Assembly: GCF_000019905.1 (NCBI RefSeq)
Contig: NC_010556.1
Location: 1,080,001 to 1,144,000, forward strand
DNA from: Exiguobacterium artemiae 255-15
GTDB taxonomy: Bacteria; Bacillota; Bacilli; Exiguobacteriales; Exiguobacteriaceae
Reading direction: 5' to 3'
Length of the DNA: 64,000 bases
The stretch's first letter is position 1. Each line of letters starts with the position of its first letter. This document shows, piece after piece, positions 8,928 to 18,345 of this stretch. The translations under genes and the position numbers were made by a program. Below the pieces are notes generated by a model. The model searched no databases. It worked only from the letters and a program-made list of their open reading frames with translations, and was not told the origin of the DNA.

Positions 8928-9215
8928 TTGAATCAGTTTGAGGACAAGTGTCAACATTTCATTCAAGAACGTCGCCCGGAAGTCGGGCCGTTGATTTTTA
9001 CAAACGCCCGCACCTTCATCAATGCCCGGGGATTAAGCGTCTATGAACGAATTTATCAAGGAAAAGAAGAAGTCCGATTGGCATTCGTCGAACAGACAGC
9101 CGGTCATCAGATTGTTTCATTGATGGAAAATACGTTCGGAAACGGACTCGTCTACTTTGTGTCGACAGCGACTGCGACATGGGACGGCGAAAATTTCGGT
9201 GAATTTACGTTTTAA
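8928..9215 (+). CDS. Uncharacterised 95-residue protein
   Basis: A small soluble-looking protein with a TTG start preceded by GAAGGAG about 10 bases upstream. There is no signal peptide or membrane segment, and I recognise no domain. The first 30 residues look helical (FEDKCQHFIQERRPE) and the rest is rich in beta-type residues, ending in NFGEFTF. It is bounded by a terminator on each side, so it is probably a single-gene unit. No function is proposed. Confidence 0.6.
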   Translation: MNQFEDKCQHFIQERRPEVGPLIFTNARTFINARGLSVYERIYQGKEEVRLAFVEQTAGHQIVSLMENTFGNGLVYFVSTATATWDGENFGEFTF

Positions 9216-9224
9216 CTACATAAT

Positions 9225-9254
9225 GAGTCCCAGTCCGGTTGAGGCTGGGACTCT
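9225..9254 (+). terminator. Hairpin terminator after the 95-residue protein
   Basis: GAGTCCCAG pairs with CTGGGACTC in a 9-base stem. Only three T follow, so termination may be partial. Confidence 0.6.
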
Positions 9255-9331
9255 TTCATGTCGAAACTTGTATCCGTTTCAAAACGTATACGAAGTATGA
9301 CAAAAAAACGCAGCGAGAAGGAGGAACCATC

Positions 9332-10600
9332 TTGCAACAACAACTAAAACCCAAATCATCGACGCGGCGTCTTGCGACCGTGTCCCTGATTTTTATGGCA
9401 GTCGGCTTTATCGCCTCGTTGCCGTTTAAAGAAAACAACTGGGTGTTCTGGCTGCAAAGCGGCTTTGAAGCAGGTCTCGTCGGCGGAATTGCGGACTGGT
9501 TCGCCATCACGGCGTTATTCCGCCATCCGCTCGGACTGAAAATTCCCCATACGAACCTGTTGCCGAAAAACCGGGAACGCGTTATCGAGTCGATCGTCCA
9601 GATGCTCGAGAAAGATTTGCTCAATAAAGAAAGTATCGTCGAAAAGTTGCGGCATATGACACTCGCCGACCGTTTCATCAAATTATTGCGTTCGATTGTC
9701 CTGTTGCCGGCATTTCGTTCGACGGTGACGGAACTGCTGACGGGTATTTTACACAAACTGCCGAAAGAGGCGATTCTGAAAGTCGTCGATGACCGGATTT
9801 CCGATACGGTTAAAGCGTATCCGTCGAAACGGTTGGCAGAACGGCTGATGGGATTAAACGAGGAACGGCGGCTCGATGAGCTGGCAATCGATCAATTGCT
9901 CGGATACGGACAACGCCTGCTTGAAGATCCGGTTATTCGGGATCAAATCGGTCGTCTGGCGTACCACGCGATGATTGATCAGGAAAAAAACACCTTTTTA
10001 CGCGTTACGGCGAAAACCGTCCAAAAAGTCTACTCGGAAGAACGGTTGAGCCTTGTCATTCAATCGGTCCTGCTGAGTGTGATTGAAGACATGAAACAGG
10101 TGCATCACCCGAACCGTCTGGCGATTCTTGATCACGTCCGCCGGAATTTGGCACAATTGACGCAAGACGAAGAGCGGCTTGCAAAAATTGATCAATGGAA
10201 AGCAGCGGAAGTGGATCGTTTTGATATGCAACCGGTCTTGAACCGGGCTTACACGGCAGGAATCGAGGAACTGAAAACGTACTTGGCATCTGATTCTTTC
10301 TGGGAAAATCGTGCTTTACCGTTGATGAACCAAGCGCTGAACGAGTGGGATCAGCATCCGACGTTCAAGCAAGAAAGTGACCGCTGGATGAAAGACCAGC
10401 TTGTTCGGTTCGTTGATCAAAACCATCAAAAAATCGGTGGCTTGGTCCGGGAAAACTTAAATCGATTTGATACGGAAACGTTGATTCATATGATTGAAGA
10501 TAAAGTCGGAAATGATTTGCAATGGATTCGTGTCAACGGTGCGATCTGCGGCTTTTTCATCGGTCTGATTCTCGGTGGAATCAAACTATTCATTGGTTGA
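9332..10600 (+). CDS. DUF445 family membrane protein
   Basis: A 422-residue protein with a membrane helix near each end (about residues 18-38 and 400-420) and a long helical middle. After the first helix comes the conserved GGIADWFAITALFRHPLG with IPHTNLLPKNR, the hallmark of the DUF445 family (YheB-like). I placed the start at TTG 9332 because AGAAGGAGG lies 7 bases before it; the longer frame from 9239 runs over the preceding terminator and is not credible. The family has no well-established function. It ends 12 bases before the glycosylase gene and is probably co-transcribed with it. Confidence 0.8.
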   Translation: MQQQLKPKSSTRRLATVSLIFMAVGFIASLPFKENNWVFWLQSGFEAGLVGGIADWFAITALFRHPLGLKIPHTNLLPKNRERVIESIVQMLEKDLLNKESIVEKLRHMTLADRFIKLLRSIVLLPAFRSTVTELLTGILHKLPKEAILKVVDDRISDTVKAYPSKRLAERLMGLNEERRLDELAIDQLLGYGQRLLEDPVIRDQIGRLAYHAMIDQEKNTFLRVTAKTVQKVYSEERLSLVIQSVLLSVIEDMKQVHHPNRLAILDHVRRNLAQLTQDEERLAKIDQWKAAEVDRFDMQPVLNRAYTAGIEELKTYLASDSFWENRALPLMNQALNEWDQHPTFKQESDRWMKDQLVRFVDQNHQKIGGLVRENLNRFDTETLIHMIEDKVGNDLQWIRVNGAICGFFIGLILGGIKLFIG

Positions 10601-10612
10601 AGGAGCGATGGT

Positions 10613-11434
10613 ATGTGGCAGAAGAACTTACGGTTAGAAGACGACTATGACTTTGCCGGAATCCGAAAGCGGCTTCGCGGTGACCGGCTACAAGTTGAAC
10701 AGGACGGGCGGTTGTTCGTACCGGTTATGTTGCCGGAAGGGAACTTTATCGGTCAGGTGGAAGCAGTCGGTTCCCGCGAACTGCTCTTATCCGGAGAAGG
10801 TCCACAGGAACCGATGGTGCAACTGTTGCGCTGTCGGTTTCGTCTGGATACGACGAACCCAAGTCAGCACCTCTCAGAGACTTCGCTTTCAGAAGTCGTG
10901 TCAACGTTTGGTGCGGAGCGGCTGGTCCTGGATATTAATCCGTTTACGGCACTGATCCGGTCCATCATCCATCAACAGATTAATCTGGCATTTGCGCAAG
11001 TGCTGATGGAACGCTTCTGCCGGACGTTCGGCACGGAACAAAACGGTGTAATTTTCCCGCCGACGGCAGAGCAACTGGTGAATGTCGAACCGGAACAGCT
11101 TCGGGCATTGCAACTATCCGGCCGGAAAGTCGACTATTTGCTTGGTGCCGCACGGGCCGCAATCGATTTCGAGCGGCTGACGGAAGCGCCAGACGCCACG
11201 ATTGCCGAGACGCTGATTGCCTTAAAAGGAGTCGGTCCCTGGACGGTGCAAAATGTCCTGATGTTCGGTTACGGACGGGAAGATCTGTTTCCGGCATCGG
11301 ATATCGGTATTTTGCGAGCGTTTGAGCGGTTGCACGGTACACGCCCGAGTGTCGAGGAAGCGGTTCTGCTTGCGGAAGAATTTGCCCCGTATCGGAGTCA
11401 TGCTGCGTATTTATTATGGCGGTCGATTGAATAA
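10613..11434 (+). CDS. alkA: DNA-3-methyladenine glycosylase II (AlkA-type)
   Basis: A 273-residue HhH-GPD superfamily glycosylase that removes alkylated purines in base-excision repair. The helix-hairpin-helix LKGVGPWTVQNVLMF and, after it, the catalytic aspartate in FPASDIGILRAF are clear. IRSIIHQQINLAFA is the typical start of the fold, and the first 90 residues form an AlkA-like N-terminal domain. ATG 10613 is preceded by GAAGGAG. The B. subtilis counterpart would be YfjP. Next to mutSL it adds to a DNA-repair neighbourhood, although it sits in a separate unit. Confidence 0.87.
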   Translation: MWQKNLRLEDDYDFAGIRKRLRGDRLQVEQDGRLFVPVMLPEGNFIGQVEAVGSRELLLSGEGPQEPMVQLLRCRFRLDTTNPSQHLSETSLSEVVSTFGAERLVLDINPFTALIRSIIHQQINLAFAQVLMERFCRTFGTEQNGVIFPPTAEQLVNVEPEQLRALQLSGRKVDYLLGAARAAIDFERLTEAPDATIAETLIALKGVGPWTVQNVLMFGYGREDLFPASDIGILRAFERLHGTRPSVEEAVLLAEEFAPYRSHAAYLLWRSIE

Positions 11435-11444
11435 GGAACTATTC

Positions 11445-11473
11445 TTGTCACCCCTCAATGAGAACGGTATAAT
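11445..11473 (+). promoter_or_regulatory. Strong sigma-A promoter of ricA
   Basis: TTGTCA and TATAAT are separated by 17 bases. Transcription should begin near 11480, giving a leader of about 70 bases before ricA. Confidence 0.85.
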
Positions 11474-11549
11474 GAATGCGTTAAGAACGAGTCATCGTTC
11501 GCAGATACGATAAGCGTAGCGGAATCACCGCTTCCGATAGAGGGGACGA

Positions 11550-11987
11550 ATGTATATGTACACAGATGAACAAATCATCGAAAAGGCCAATGAAATCGCG
11601 AAAATGATTTCCGAAACGTCAGAGGTGGAACGATTCAAAGCCGCTGAAGCCAACATCAACGGGAACGAAAAAGTTCAAAAGATGATGAAACAAATCAAGT
11701 TCCTGCAAAAAGAAGCCGTCAACTGCCAGCACTACGGCAAAACGGAAGCTTTGGCACGTGTCGAAGCAAAACTGGATAAATTATTCGCAGAACTCGATGA
11801 AATGCCGGTCGTCCAGCAATTCCAGGAATCACAGGAAGAAGTCAACGGACTCCTTCAATACGTGACGGTAACGATTTCAAACGGAATCACAGATCAAATT
11901 ATCGAAGCGACAGACGGTGATGTCCTGGCGGGGAAAACAGGCAGCGGGATGGAAGCGGAAAATAAAAGCGGCGGTTGCGGCTATTAA
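11550..11987 (+). CDS. ricA: RicA (YmcA) regulator of RNA maturation
   Basis: A 145-residue helical DUF964 protein. In B. subtilis RicA (YmcA) works with RicF (YlbF) and RicT (YaaT) in an Fe-S complex that steers RNase Y processing of operon mRNAs and affects competence and biofilm. Similarity is strong over EIAKMISETSEVERF and IKFLQKEAVN. The C-terminal Cys in SGGCGY matches the cysteine-bearing tail that helps hold Fe-S clusters. Starts at 11550 or 11556 are both possible after GAGGGGA. It lies just upstream of mutS as in B. subtilis, but cotE, normally between them, is missing. It has its own promoter and terminator. Confidence 0.85.
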   Translation: MYMYTDEQIIEKANEIAKMISETSEVERFKAAEANINGNEKVQKMMKQIKFLQKEAVNCQHYGKTEALARVEAKLDKLFAELDEMPVVQQFQESQEEVNGLLQYVTVTISNGITDQIIEATDGDVLAGKTGSGMEAENKSGGCGY

Positions 11988-12005
11988 TCAATGAATTGAA
12001 TGGGA

Positions 12006-12033
12006 AAAGCCGACGGATTCCCGTCGGCTTTTT
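12006..12033 (+). terminator. Terminator between ricA and mutS
   Basis: AAAGCCGACGG pairs perfectly with CCGTCGGCTTT across a 4-base loop and runs into T. It lies before the true mutS start and rules out an earlier start at 12000. Confidence 0.9.
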
Positions 12034-12053
12034 ACGCGAATGGGGTGAACAGC

Positions 12054-14585
12054 ATGGAAGCAGTCCATAACACACCGATGATGAAACAATATTTTTCGAT
12101 TAAGGCCGACTATCCGGATGCCTTTTTGTTTTATCGGTTAGGTGATTTTTACGAATTATTTTTTGAAGATGCCAAACAAGTGGCGCATGAACTGGAATTG
12201 ACGCTGACAGCGAAAAACGGCAAGAATGCCGAACACCCGATTCCGATGTGCGGTGTACCGCACCATGCCGCAAACGGCTATATCGAACAATTGATCGAAC
12301 GCGGTTATAAGGTGGCTTTATGTGATCAGGTCGAAGATCCGAAGCTGACGAAAGGTCTCGTTAAACGAGAAGTCGTCCAAGTCATTACACCGGGAACGCT
12401 GATGTCCTCGTTGACGGAAAAAGAAAACCGGTATCTCGTCGCCGTCGTCGAACAGGACGGACGATTCGGGATTGCCCGGGGCGACGTTTCGACCGGTGAA
12501 AGTGCCTTGACGAGTGTTGCGACACTTGATGCCGTGGCAAAAGAATTGAGTATCATCCTGCCGCGTGAAATTGTCGTCACGTCAAGTGAACACGAGGCGG
12601 CACTCAGCCACTTGCAGATTCCGTTGACACAAAGTACGCGCCGGGAAACCCATCCGCACGGCGACAGGGCGATTGATGCGGCACAAGCAGATGCCTTTGC
12701 TGTGCTCTATGCCTACATGCATGATACGCAAAAACGGTCGCTTGCCCATCTGCAACCGGCCATCGTTTACGAAGCGGCCGACTTCATGCAGCTCGAACCG
12801 AATACGGTCAAAAATCTGGAGCTGGTCCGGTCTGCCCGGACCGGTGATAAAAAGGGCTCGTTACTGGGACTGCTGGACGTCACCGGTACGGCAATGGGCG
12901 GACGGATGCTGAAGCGCTGGCTCGAAAAACCGTTGCTGTCACAACATACGATTGCCGAGCGGCTGGATGCCGTCGAAGAACTGCTGGCTCATTATTTCGA
13001 GCGTCAACAGTTGAAGGATACATTGCGCGAAGTCTATGACTTGGAACGATTGGTCGCAAAAGTCGGATACGGGACGGCTTCCGCCCGCGATCTCGTCCAG
13101 TTGAAGTCAACGCTGCGTCTGATTCCGCGGATTCAAGCGGCACTGGAAGAATTATTCAGTGACCGGCTCGGACAGCTGGCACTTGGACTTGATCCGCACG
13201 ATGAATTAACCGATCTGCTCGACCGTGCTTTTGTCGAGGCTCCACCGATTTCGACGAAAGATGGCGGAATGATCCGGACCGGATTTGATCCGGCGCTCGA
13301 CGAATTACTGGTGGCGTCAAAAGACGGGAAGACGTGGCTGGCAACGCTTGAAGCCAGTGAACGGCAAGCGACGGGGATTAAGACGTTGAAAATCGGCTAC
13401 AACCGGGTCTTCGGTTATTACATCGAAGTATCGCGGGCCAATGCCAAACTGTTGCCGGAAGGGCGTTACGAACGGAAACAGACACTTGCGAATGCGGAAC
13501 GGTATGTGACGCCGGAACTGAAAGAGAAGGAAGCACTGATTCTCGGAGCTGAGGAAAAAAGTATTACGCTGGAATACGAACTGTTTTGTCAGGTCCGCGA
13601 TCAGGTGAAGACACACATCGAAAGTCTGCAACGGGTCAGCCGGCGGATTGCCGAACTTGATGTTCTCGTCGCTTTGGCGGAAACCGCTGAACGGCATGAT
13701 TACGTCCGACCGGTGACCTTGACGGGTCGGAATGTAATGATTGAAAACGGGCGACATCCGGTCATCGAGACGGTATTGCCACGCGGGGAGTATGTTGCGA
13801 ACGGCATCAATCTGAATGAAGACCGGGAAATGCTGTTAATCACAGGACCGAACATGTCCGGTAAATCGACGTATATGCGCCAGTTTGCTTTGATTGCCTT
13901 ATTGCATCAAATCGGATCGTTTGTCCCGGCAAGCCGGGCCGAGTTACCGATCTTTGATCAGATTTTCACCCGGATCGGAGCAGCGGACGATTTAGTCAGC
14001 GGTCAATCGACCTTCATGGTCGAGATGGTCGAGACGCAGGAAGCGTTGACACGGGCAACGGACCGTTCGTTGATTCTCCTCGACGAAATTGGTCGCGGGA
14101 CATCGACGTATGACGGGATGGCGCTCGCACAGGCCATCGTCGAGCACATCGCGGAGCACGTCGGGGCGAAGACTCTGTTCTCGACCCATTATCATGAGTT
14201 GACGGTCCTTGAGGACTCGATGCCGCGTCTCGCGAATGTCCATGTCCGGGCTGTCGAACAGGATGGACGGGTCGTCTTCTTACATGAAGTAAGGGACGGG
14301 AAAGCCGATCAATCATACGGAATCCACGTTGCCCGTCTGGCTGATTTACCGGATGCCCTGATTGCCCGGGCGGAAGTCCTGTTATCGGAATTCGAGCAAA
14401 CAGAGGAACGGACCGTCGTATCACCGAAAGAGCCGGTCGTTCAGGCGGAACCGGTTGATCAACTCAGTCTCTTTGCGGAGACGGACCCGGTCCGGGAAAC
14501 GGTCCAGACACTGGATTTAATCAATATGACACCACTTGAAGCATTAAACACGCTCTACCGTCTGCAGGCGGAAGCGAGAAAATAA
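12054..14585 (+). CDS. mutS: DNA mismatch repair protein MutS
   Basis: An 843-residue, full-length MutS that binds mismatches and recruits MutL. The mismatch-reading FYE motif is in GDFYELF near residue 33. The ABC-type ATPase has Walker A GPNMSGKS (about 598-605), [10 protein letters not shown], Walker [13 protein letters not shown] and the histidine switch STHYHEL. I chose ATG 12054, preceded by GGGGTGA; the frame opens further upstream, but those 18 codons lie in the ricA terminator. mutL starts 14 bases after the stop, so the two form an operon. Confidence 0.97.
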
Positions 14586-14599
14586 GGAGGTCGTCCGGC

Positions 14600-16423
14600 A
14601 TGGGAATCATTCGGGAACTGTCCGATTCGCTTGCGAACCGGATTGCGGCAGGTGAGGTCGTCGAACGGCCTGCCTCTGTCGTCAAGGAACTGGTGGAAAA
14701 TGCACTCGATGCGGGAGCGACACAGGTTGATGTCGAACTCGAAGAAGCGGGAATGAAACGCATCACGATCCGTGACAACGGACACGGTTTTTATCCGGAA
14801 GACGCGGAACTGGCGTTTGTCCGGCACGCGACAAGCAAAATCAAGGATGAACACGATTTATTCCGCATCAAGACGCTTGGATTCCGTGGTGAAGCCTTGG
14901 CCTCGATTGCATCCGTCAGTAAAGTGACCTTAAAGACGAAACGGGAAGAGCAGGAAGGGATTCAGCTGACGCTTGATTGCGGACGGCTGACGGATCGGTC
15001 GGCGATTGCGATGAATCGGGGGACAGAGCTGACGGTCGAACAATTATTCTTTAATACACCGGCCCGGCTGAAGTATCTCAAAACGACGCATACGGAACTG
15101 GCGGCCATCACGGACATTTTAAACCGGGTCGCTTTTGCCCATCCGGATGTCAAATTGTATGCGGTCCATGAAGGCAAAGTCTTGATTCAGACGAATGGTT
15201 CGGGGGATGTCCGGCAGGCTCTTGCCAGTGTCTACGGGCATCAGACGATTCAGGGGACACTTGTTGCAACCGGCACGACGGCCGATTATCAACTGACCTG
15301 TCATCTCGTGAAGCCGGAAGTGACCCGGGCATCGAAAAATTACATTACCTTGATCTTAAATGGGCGTTCGGTGAAAAACTTTGCCCTGACACAAGCCGTT
15401 TTAAACGGTTATCACACTTTGCTGCCAATCGGTCGTTTTCCGATTGCCGTCATTGAAGTGACGATGGATCCGTTGCTGATTGATGTTAATGTCCACCCTG
15501 CGAAGCGGGAGGTCCGTCTGTCGAAGGAAGCGGAACTTTGTCAACTGATTCAGGAGACGATCCGCTTAACACTCAGCCGGCAGACATTGATTCCGAAAGT
15601 GACACCGCAAAAACCTAAAAAAGATCCGAGTGCGCAGGAGAAGTTGGAATTTTCCTATGTGGCAGAGCCGGTTGAGGAACTGTCTTCGCGATCCGTTTGG
15701 AATTATCCGATTCCGAAACGGACGGAAGCGGGGAACGAACATGTCCCGTCAGCCAACCGGATTCAACCACCGGATCCATCGATCGATATGCCGGATGAGC
15801 CGGTACCGGAACAAACAGATGAGCCGGTCGCGACGGGTCCGAAATTTCCGCATCTTGATGTCATCGGTCAGCTTCATTCTTCGTATATCGTCTGTTCGGG
15901 TGCGGATGGAATGTATCTGATTGATCAGCATGCCGCCCAGGAACGGATTAAATATGAGACGTATAAGGTCATGTTCGGTCGTCCGCTCGAGCAGAAACAA
16001 CAGCTGTTGCTACCGTATACGTTTGAGATTGCGAGTGACGACATGCGGCGGATGGACGAAGTATTGCCGCTCCTCCGCGATGTCGGGATTGAGCTCGAAG
16101 CCTTTGGTCCCCAAAGTTTCATCGTCCGGGAAGTTCCGACCTGGTTCCCGTCGCACCGGCAGGAGGAGACGATTCAGGAACTGATGGATGAAGCGTTGAT
16201 GAAACGCAAGGTCGATCTTGAAACGTACCGGGAAGATGCGGCAATCATGATGGCGTGTAAAAAATCGATCAAAGCGAATCATCCACTGAATCATGAGATG
16301 ATGCGGCAGTTGATCGTTGACCTCGCCAAAACCGAGATGCCGTTCACCTGTCCGCACGGTCGGCCGGTCATCATCGAATGGACGACGTATGAACTGGAAA
16401 AACTGTTTAAACGCGTCACGTAA
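14600..16423 (+). CDS. mutL: DNA mismatch repair protein MutL
   Basis: A 607-residue MutL. The GHKL ATPase shows RIAAGEVVERP, VKELVENALDAGA and GFRGEALASI. The C-terminal half carries DQHAAQERIKYE, ACKKSIKA and CPHGRP, the metal-dependent nicking-endonuclease motifs of MutL proteins from bacteria without MutH. A Pro/Glu-rich linker (about residues 335-415) joins the halves. AAGGAGG lies 9 bases before the ATG. It is co-transcribed with mutS and followed by a strong terminator. Confidence 0.97.
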   Translation: MGIIRELSDSLANRIAAGEVVERPASVVKELVENALDAGATQVDVELEEAGMKRITIRDNGHGFYPEDAELAFVRHATSKIKDEHDLFRIKTLGFRGEALASIASVSKVTLKTKREEQEGIQLTLDCGRLTDRSAIAMNRGTELTVEQLFFNTPARLKYLKTTHTELAAITDILNRVAFAHPDVKLYAVHEGKVLIQTNGSGDVRQALASVYGHQTIQGTLVATGTTADYQLTCHLVKPEVTRASKNYITLILNGRSVKNFALTQAVLNGYHTLLPIGRFPIAVIEVTMDPLLIDVNVHPAKREVRLSKEAELCQLIQETIRLTLSRQTLIPKVTPQKPKKDPSAQEKLEFSYVAEPVEELSSRSVWNYPIPKRTEAGNEHVPSANRIQPPDPSIDMPDEPVPEQTDEPVATGPKFPHLDVIGQLHSSYIVCSGADGMYLIDQHAAQERIKYETYKVMFGRPLEQKQQLLLPYTFEIASDDMRRMDEVLPLLRDVGIELEAFGPQSFIVREVPTWFPSHRQEETIQELMDEALMKRKVDLETYREDAAIMMACKKSIKANHPLNHEMMRQLIVDLAKTEMPFTCPHGRPVIIEWTTYELEKLFKRVT

Positions 16424-16427
16424 CGAA

Positions 16428-16470
16428 GAGAAGAGATGCCTGTCTTACGACAGGTGGCTCTTCTTTTTTT
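16428..16470 (+). terminator. Terminator after mutL
   Basis: An outer GAAGAG/CTCTTC stem and an inner CCTGTC/GACAGG stem with loop TTAC precede seven T. Confidence 0.85.
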
Positions 16471-16600
16471 GTGCTAGAACAGAAAAAGGACAGAAACGGT
16501 GTGAGAACGGTTACTTGAACGAATCGGGGTTATTTCATTGATTGTTCACAAAGTGAGGAGGATAATAAGACCCGAATACGTTAAACAAGGGGAAATCAGA

Positions 16601-16990
16601 ATGCGTTCAAAACTATTGTTAAGTGTAACGATTCTACTGCAGATCATCCTCATCTCCGGTTTCGCCATGCTCGGGGATATGGTGAGTAGAGGATTGCAGT
16701 TACCGTTACCGGGAAATATCATCGGATTGATCTTATTGTATCTGGCATTAAAAAGTCGTCTGCTTAAAGTTGATTACGTCGAGCGGGGAGGACGGTTGCT
16801 GTTGCTCGTCATGCCGTTATTTTTTGTTCCGGCTTTGTCCGGCATTATGGACTACACGGTGTTCATGCGTCAATCCGGTCTTCAAGTCCTGGTGATTTTA
16901 ATCATCAGCAGTCTGTTGACATTAACGGGATCCGCGTTCCTCGTCGATCGATTGGCCCGACGCAAAGAGGGGATTGATGTCCATGAGTGA
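16601..16990 (+). CDS. CidA/LrgA-family holin-like protein
   Basis: A 129-residue protein with four predicted membrane helices. LQLPLPGNIIGLILLYLAL is the family signature, followed by LLLLVMPLFFVPALSGIMDY. CidA/LrgA proteins are holin-like and modulate murein hydrolase activity, cell lysis or pyruvate-related transport. I chose ATG 16601, which follows AAGGGGA; an upstream in-frame TTG at 16538 adds 21 basic residues after another SD-like GAGGAGG and seems less likely. It overlaps the next gene, its usual LrgB/CidB partner. No LytSR or CidR regulator is adjacent, so Cid or Lrg type cannot be told. Confidence 0.83.
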   Translation: MRSKLLLSVTILLQIILISGFAMLGDMVSRGLQLPLPGNIIGLILLYLALKSRLLKVDYVERGGRLLLLVMPLFFVPALSGIMDYTVFMRQSGLQVLVILIISSLLTLTGSAFLVDRLARRKEGIDVHE

Positions 16991-17663
16991 AGCACTGTTT
17001 TGGCTGGTGTTGACGACATTGCTGTTTGGCGGCGCGTTTTGGTTATACCGGACATTTCCGTTCGTCTGGACTTTACCGATTCTGACCGTAACGGCGGCCG
17101 TGATTGTCATTTTATCGATCAGCGGCACAACACATGCCGCCTATATGGCAGGCGGACAATATTTATCACGGATGCTCGGACCGGCGATTACGGCCTTTGC
17201 GATTCCGTTATATCAGGTCCGCCATCATGTCCGGAAGTTTTTACCTGAGATTACGCTTGGTGTCGGGATCGGAACGTTGATTGCCTTGACATCCGACCTG
17301 CTGCTTGGTCTGTTGCTGCATCTGGGCCGGGCGACCAACTTGGCATTATTGCCGAAATCGGTTACGTTACCCGTTGCCTTGGCGATTTCGGAACGGTCCG
17401 GCGGGACGCTGGCGTTGACAGCGACGTTCGTGCTTGTGACCGGGCTTGTCGGTTCGATTGTCGGGCCACGGTTGATGACCGGGCTCCGAATCCGGCACTT
17501 CGTCGGACGCGGTGTCGGACTGGCCTCGATTGCTCACGTCATGGGGGCAACGAAATCAATGAGTCTTGATCAACGCGAAGGCGCAGTCGGTCTGCTGACG
17601 ATGGTTTTGACGGCTGTTCTTGCCAGTGTGCTTGCACCATGGATTATTCAAATTGTATATTAA
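16977..17663 (+). CDS. CidB/LrgB-family membrane protein
   Basis: A protein of about 228 residues with many membrane helices. PKSVTLPVALAISERSGG and RGVGLASIAHVMGA are conserved LrgB-family segments. The gene overlaps the cidA-like stop. GAGGGG precedes ATG 16977 by 4 bases and ATG 16983 by 10, so either may be the start. It should act with the CidA-like protein in the membrane. No strong terminator follows, so read-through into the TmrB-like gene is possible. Confidence 0.83.
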   Translation: MSMSEALFWLVLTTLLFGGAFWLYRTFPFVWTLPILTVTAAVIVILSISGTTHAAYMAGGQYLSRMLGPAITAFAIPLYQVRHHVRKFLPEITLGVGIGTLIALTSDLLLGLLLHLGRATNLALLPKSVTLPVALAISERSGGTLALTATFVLVTGLVGSIVGPRLMTGLRIRHFVGRGVGLASIAHVMGATKSMSLDQREGAVGLLTMVLTAVLASVLAPWIIQIVY

Positions 17664-17706
17664 AGGAAACTCCTTCAGAGGAAAGATAAAGGTGTGAACC
17701 CTGACA

Positions 17707-18237
17707 ATGATTATTTGGATCAATGGAACGTTTGGTGTCGGTAAAACAACGGCTGCACAAGGATTGCAGCAACGGATCAAAGGATCACATGTGTTTGATC
17801 CCGAATTGACAGGTCAACTGTTGCGTCAACAGCTTCCGCAAGCGGACCAGCCTGATGATTTTCAAGATGCGCCGCTTTGGCGCCGCTTAAATCTGCTCCT
17901 GCTTGAACAGCTGGATCAGGCATCTGCCGTCATCCTCGTACCGATGACGTTAACAAATAGTACGTATTTTGAAGAAATCATCGGTGCCTTAAGAAAAACC
18001 GGACATCAGGTGCATCACGTGACGTTGATGGCGAGTCCGAAAACCGTCAGACGCCGGTTGCGAAGCCGGTTTGAACGCGGACAGTCCTGGGGCGGGAAAC
18101 AGGCTGAAGAGCGGTTGCGGGAACTGTCCGATCCGCTCTTCTCCCATCATATTGAAACGGACGGTATGTCGAAGCGGCAAATCGTCGACGCTGTCGGATT
18201 ACGGTGTAATCTGCACTTATTGCCGCCGCAGCGCTGA
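17707..18237 (+). CDS. TmrB-like P-loop ATP-binding protein
   Basis: A 176-residue cytosolic P-loop protein. MIIWINGTFGVGKTT starts at the first residue (Walker A GTFGVGKT), followed by VFDPELTGQLLR, DDFQDAPLWRRLN and ILVPMTL. These match B. subtilis TmrB, a protein linked to tunicamycin resistance. It is shorter than TmrB by about 20 residues at the C-terminus. AAAGGTG lies about 11 bases before the ATG. Whether it protects against tunicamycin is unknown; many homologues are annotated only as AAA-family kinases. Confidence 0.78.
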   Translation: MIIWINGTFGVGKTTAAQGLQQRIKGSHVFDPELTGQLLRQQLPQADQPDDFQDAPLWRRLNLLLLEQLDQASAVILVPMTLTNSTYFEEIIGALRKTGHQVHHVTLMASPKTVRRRLRSRFERGQSWGGKQAEERLRELSDPLFSHHIETDGMSKRQIVDAVGLRCNLHLLPPQR

Positions 18238-18268
18238 AGACACAGGATTGAAACGGCAGGATTGAGGG

Positions 18269-18318
18269 AAATAAAGGTGTGATGCGGAACTGTTGTTTCG
18301 TATCACACCTTTATTTTT
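18269..18318 (+). terminator. Terminator after the TmrB-like gene
   Basis: A 15-base stem begins AAATAAAGGTGTGAT, pairs with ATCACACCTTTATTT and ends in T. It separates the cid block from the kinase gene. Confidence 0.9.
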
Positions 18319-18345
18319 GTAGTTTTAGTAGGAGGCTTTAGCAAT

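Noticed and set aside
12000-12053. Earlier mutS start adding 18 residues
   Set aside because: These codons coincide with the arms of the ricA terminator, while ATG 12054 has GGGGTGA upstream and gives the normal MutS N-terminus.
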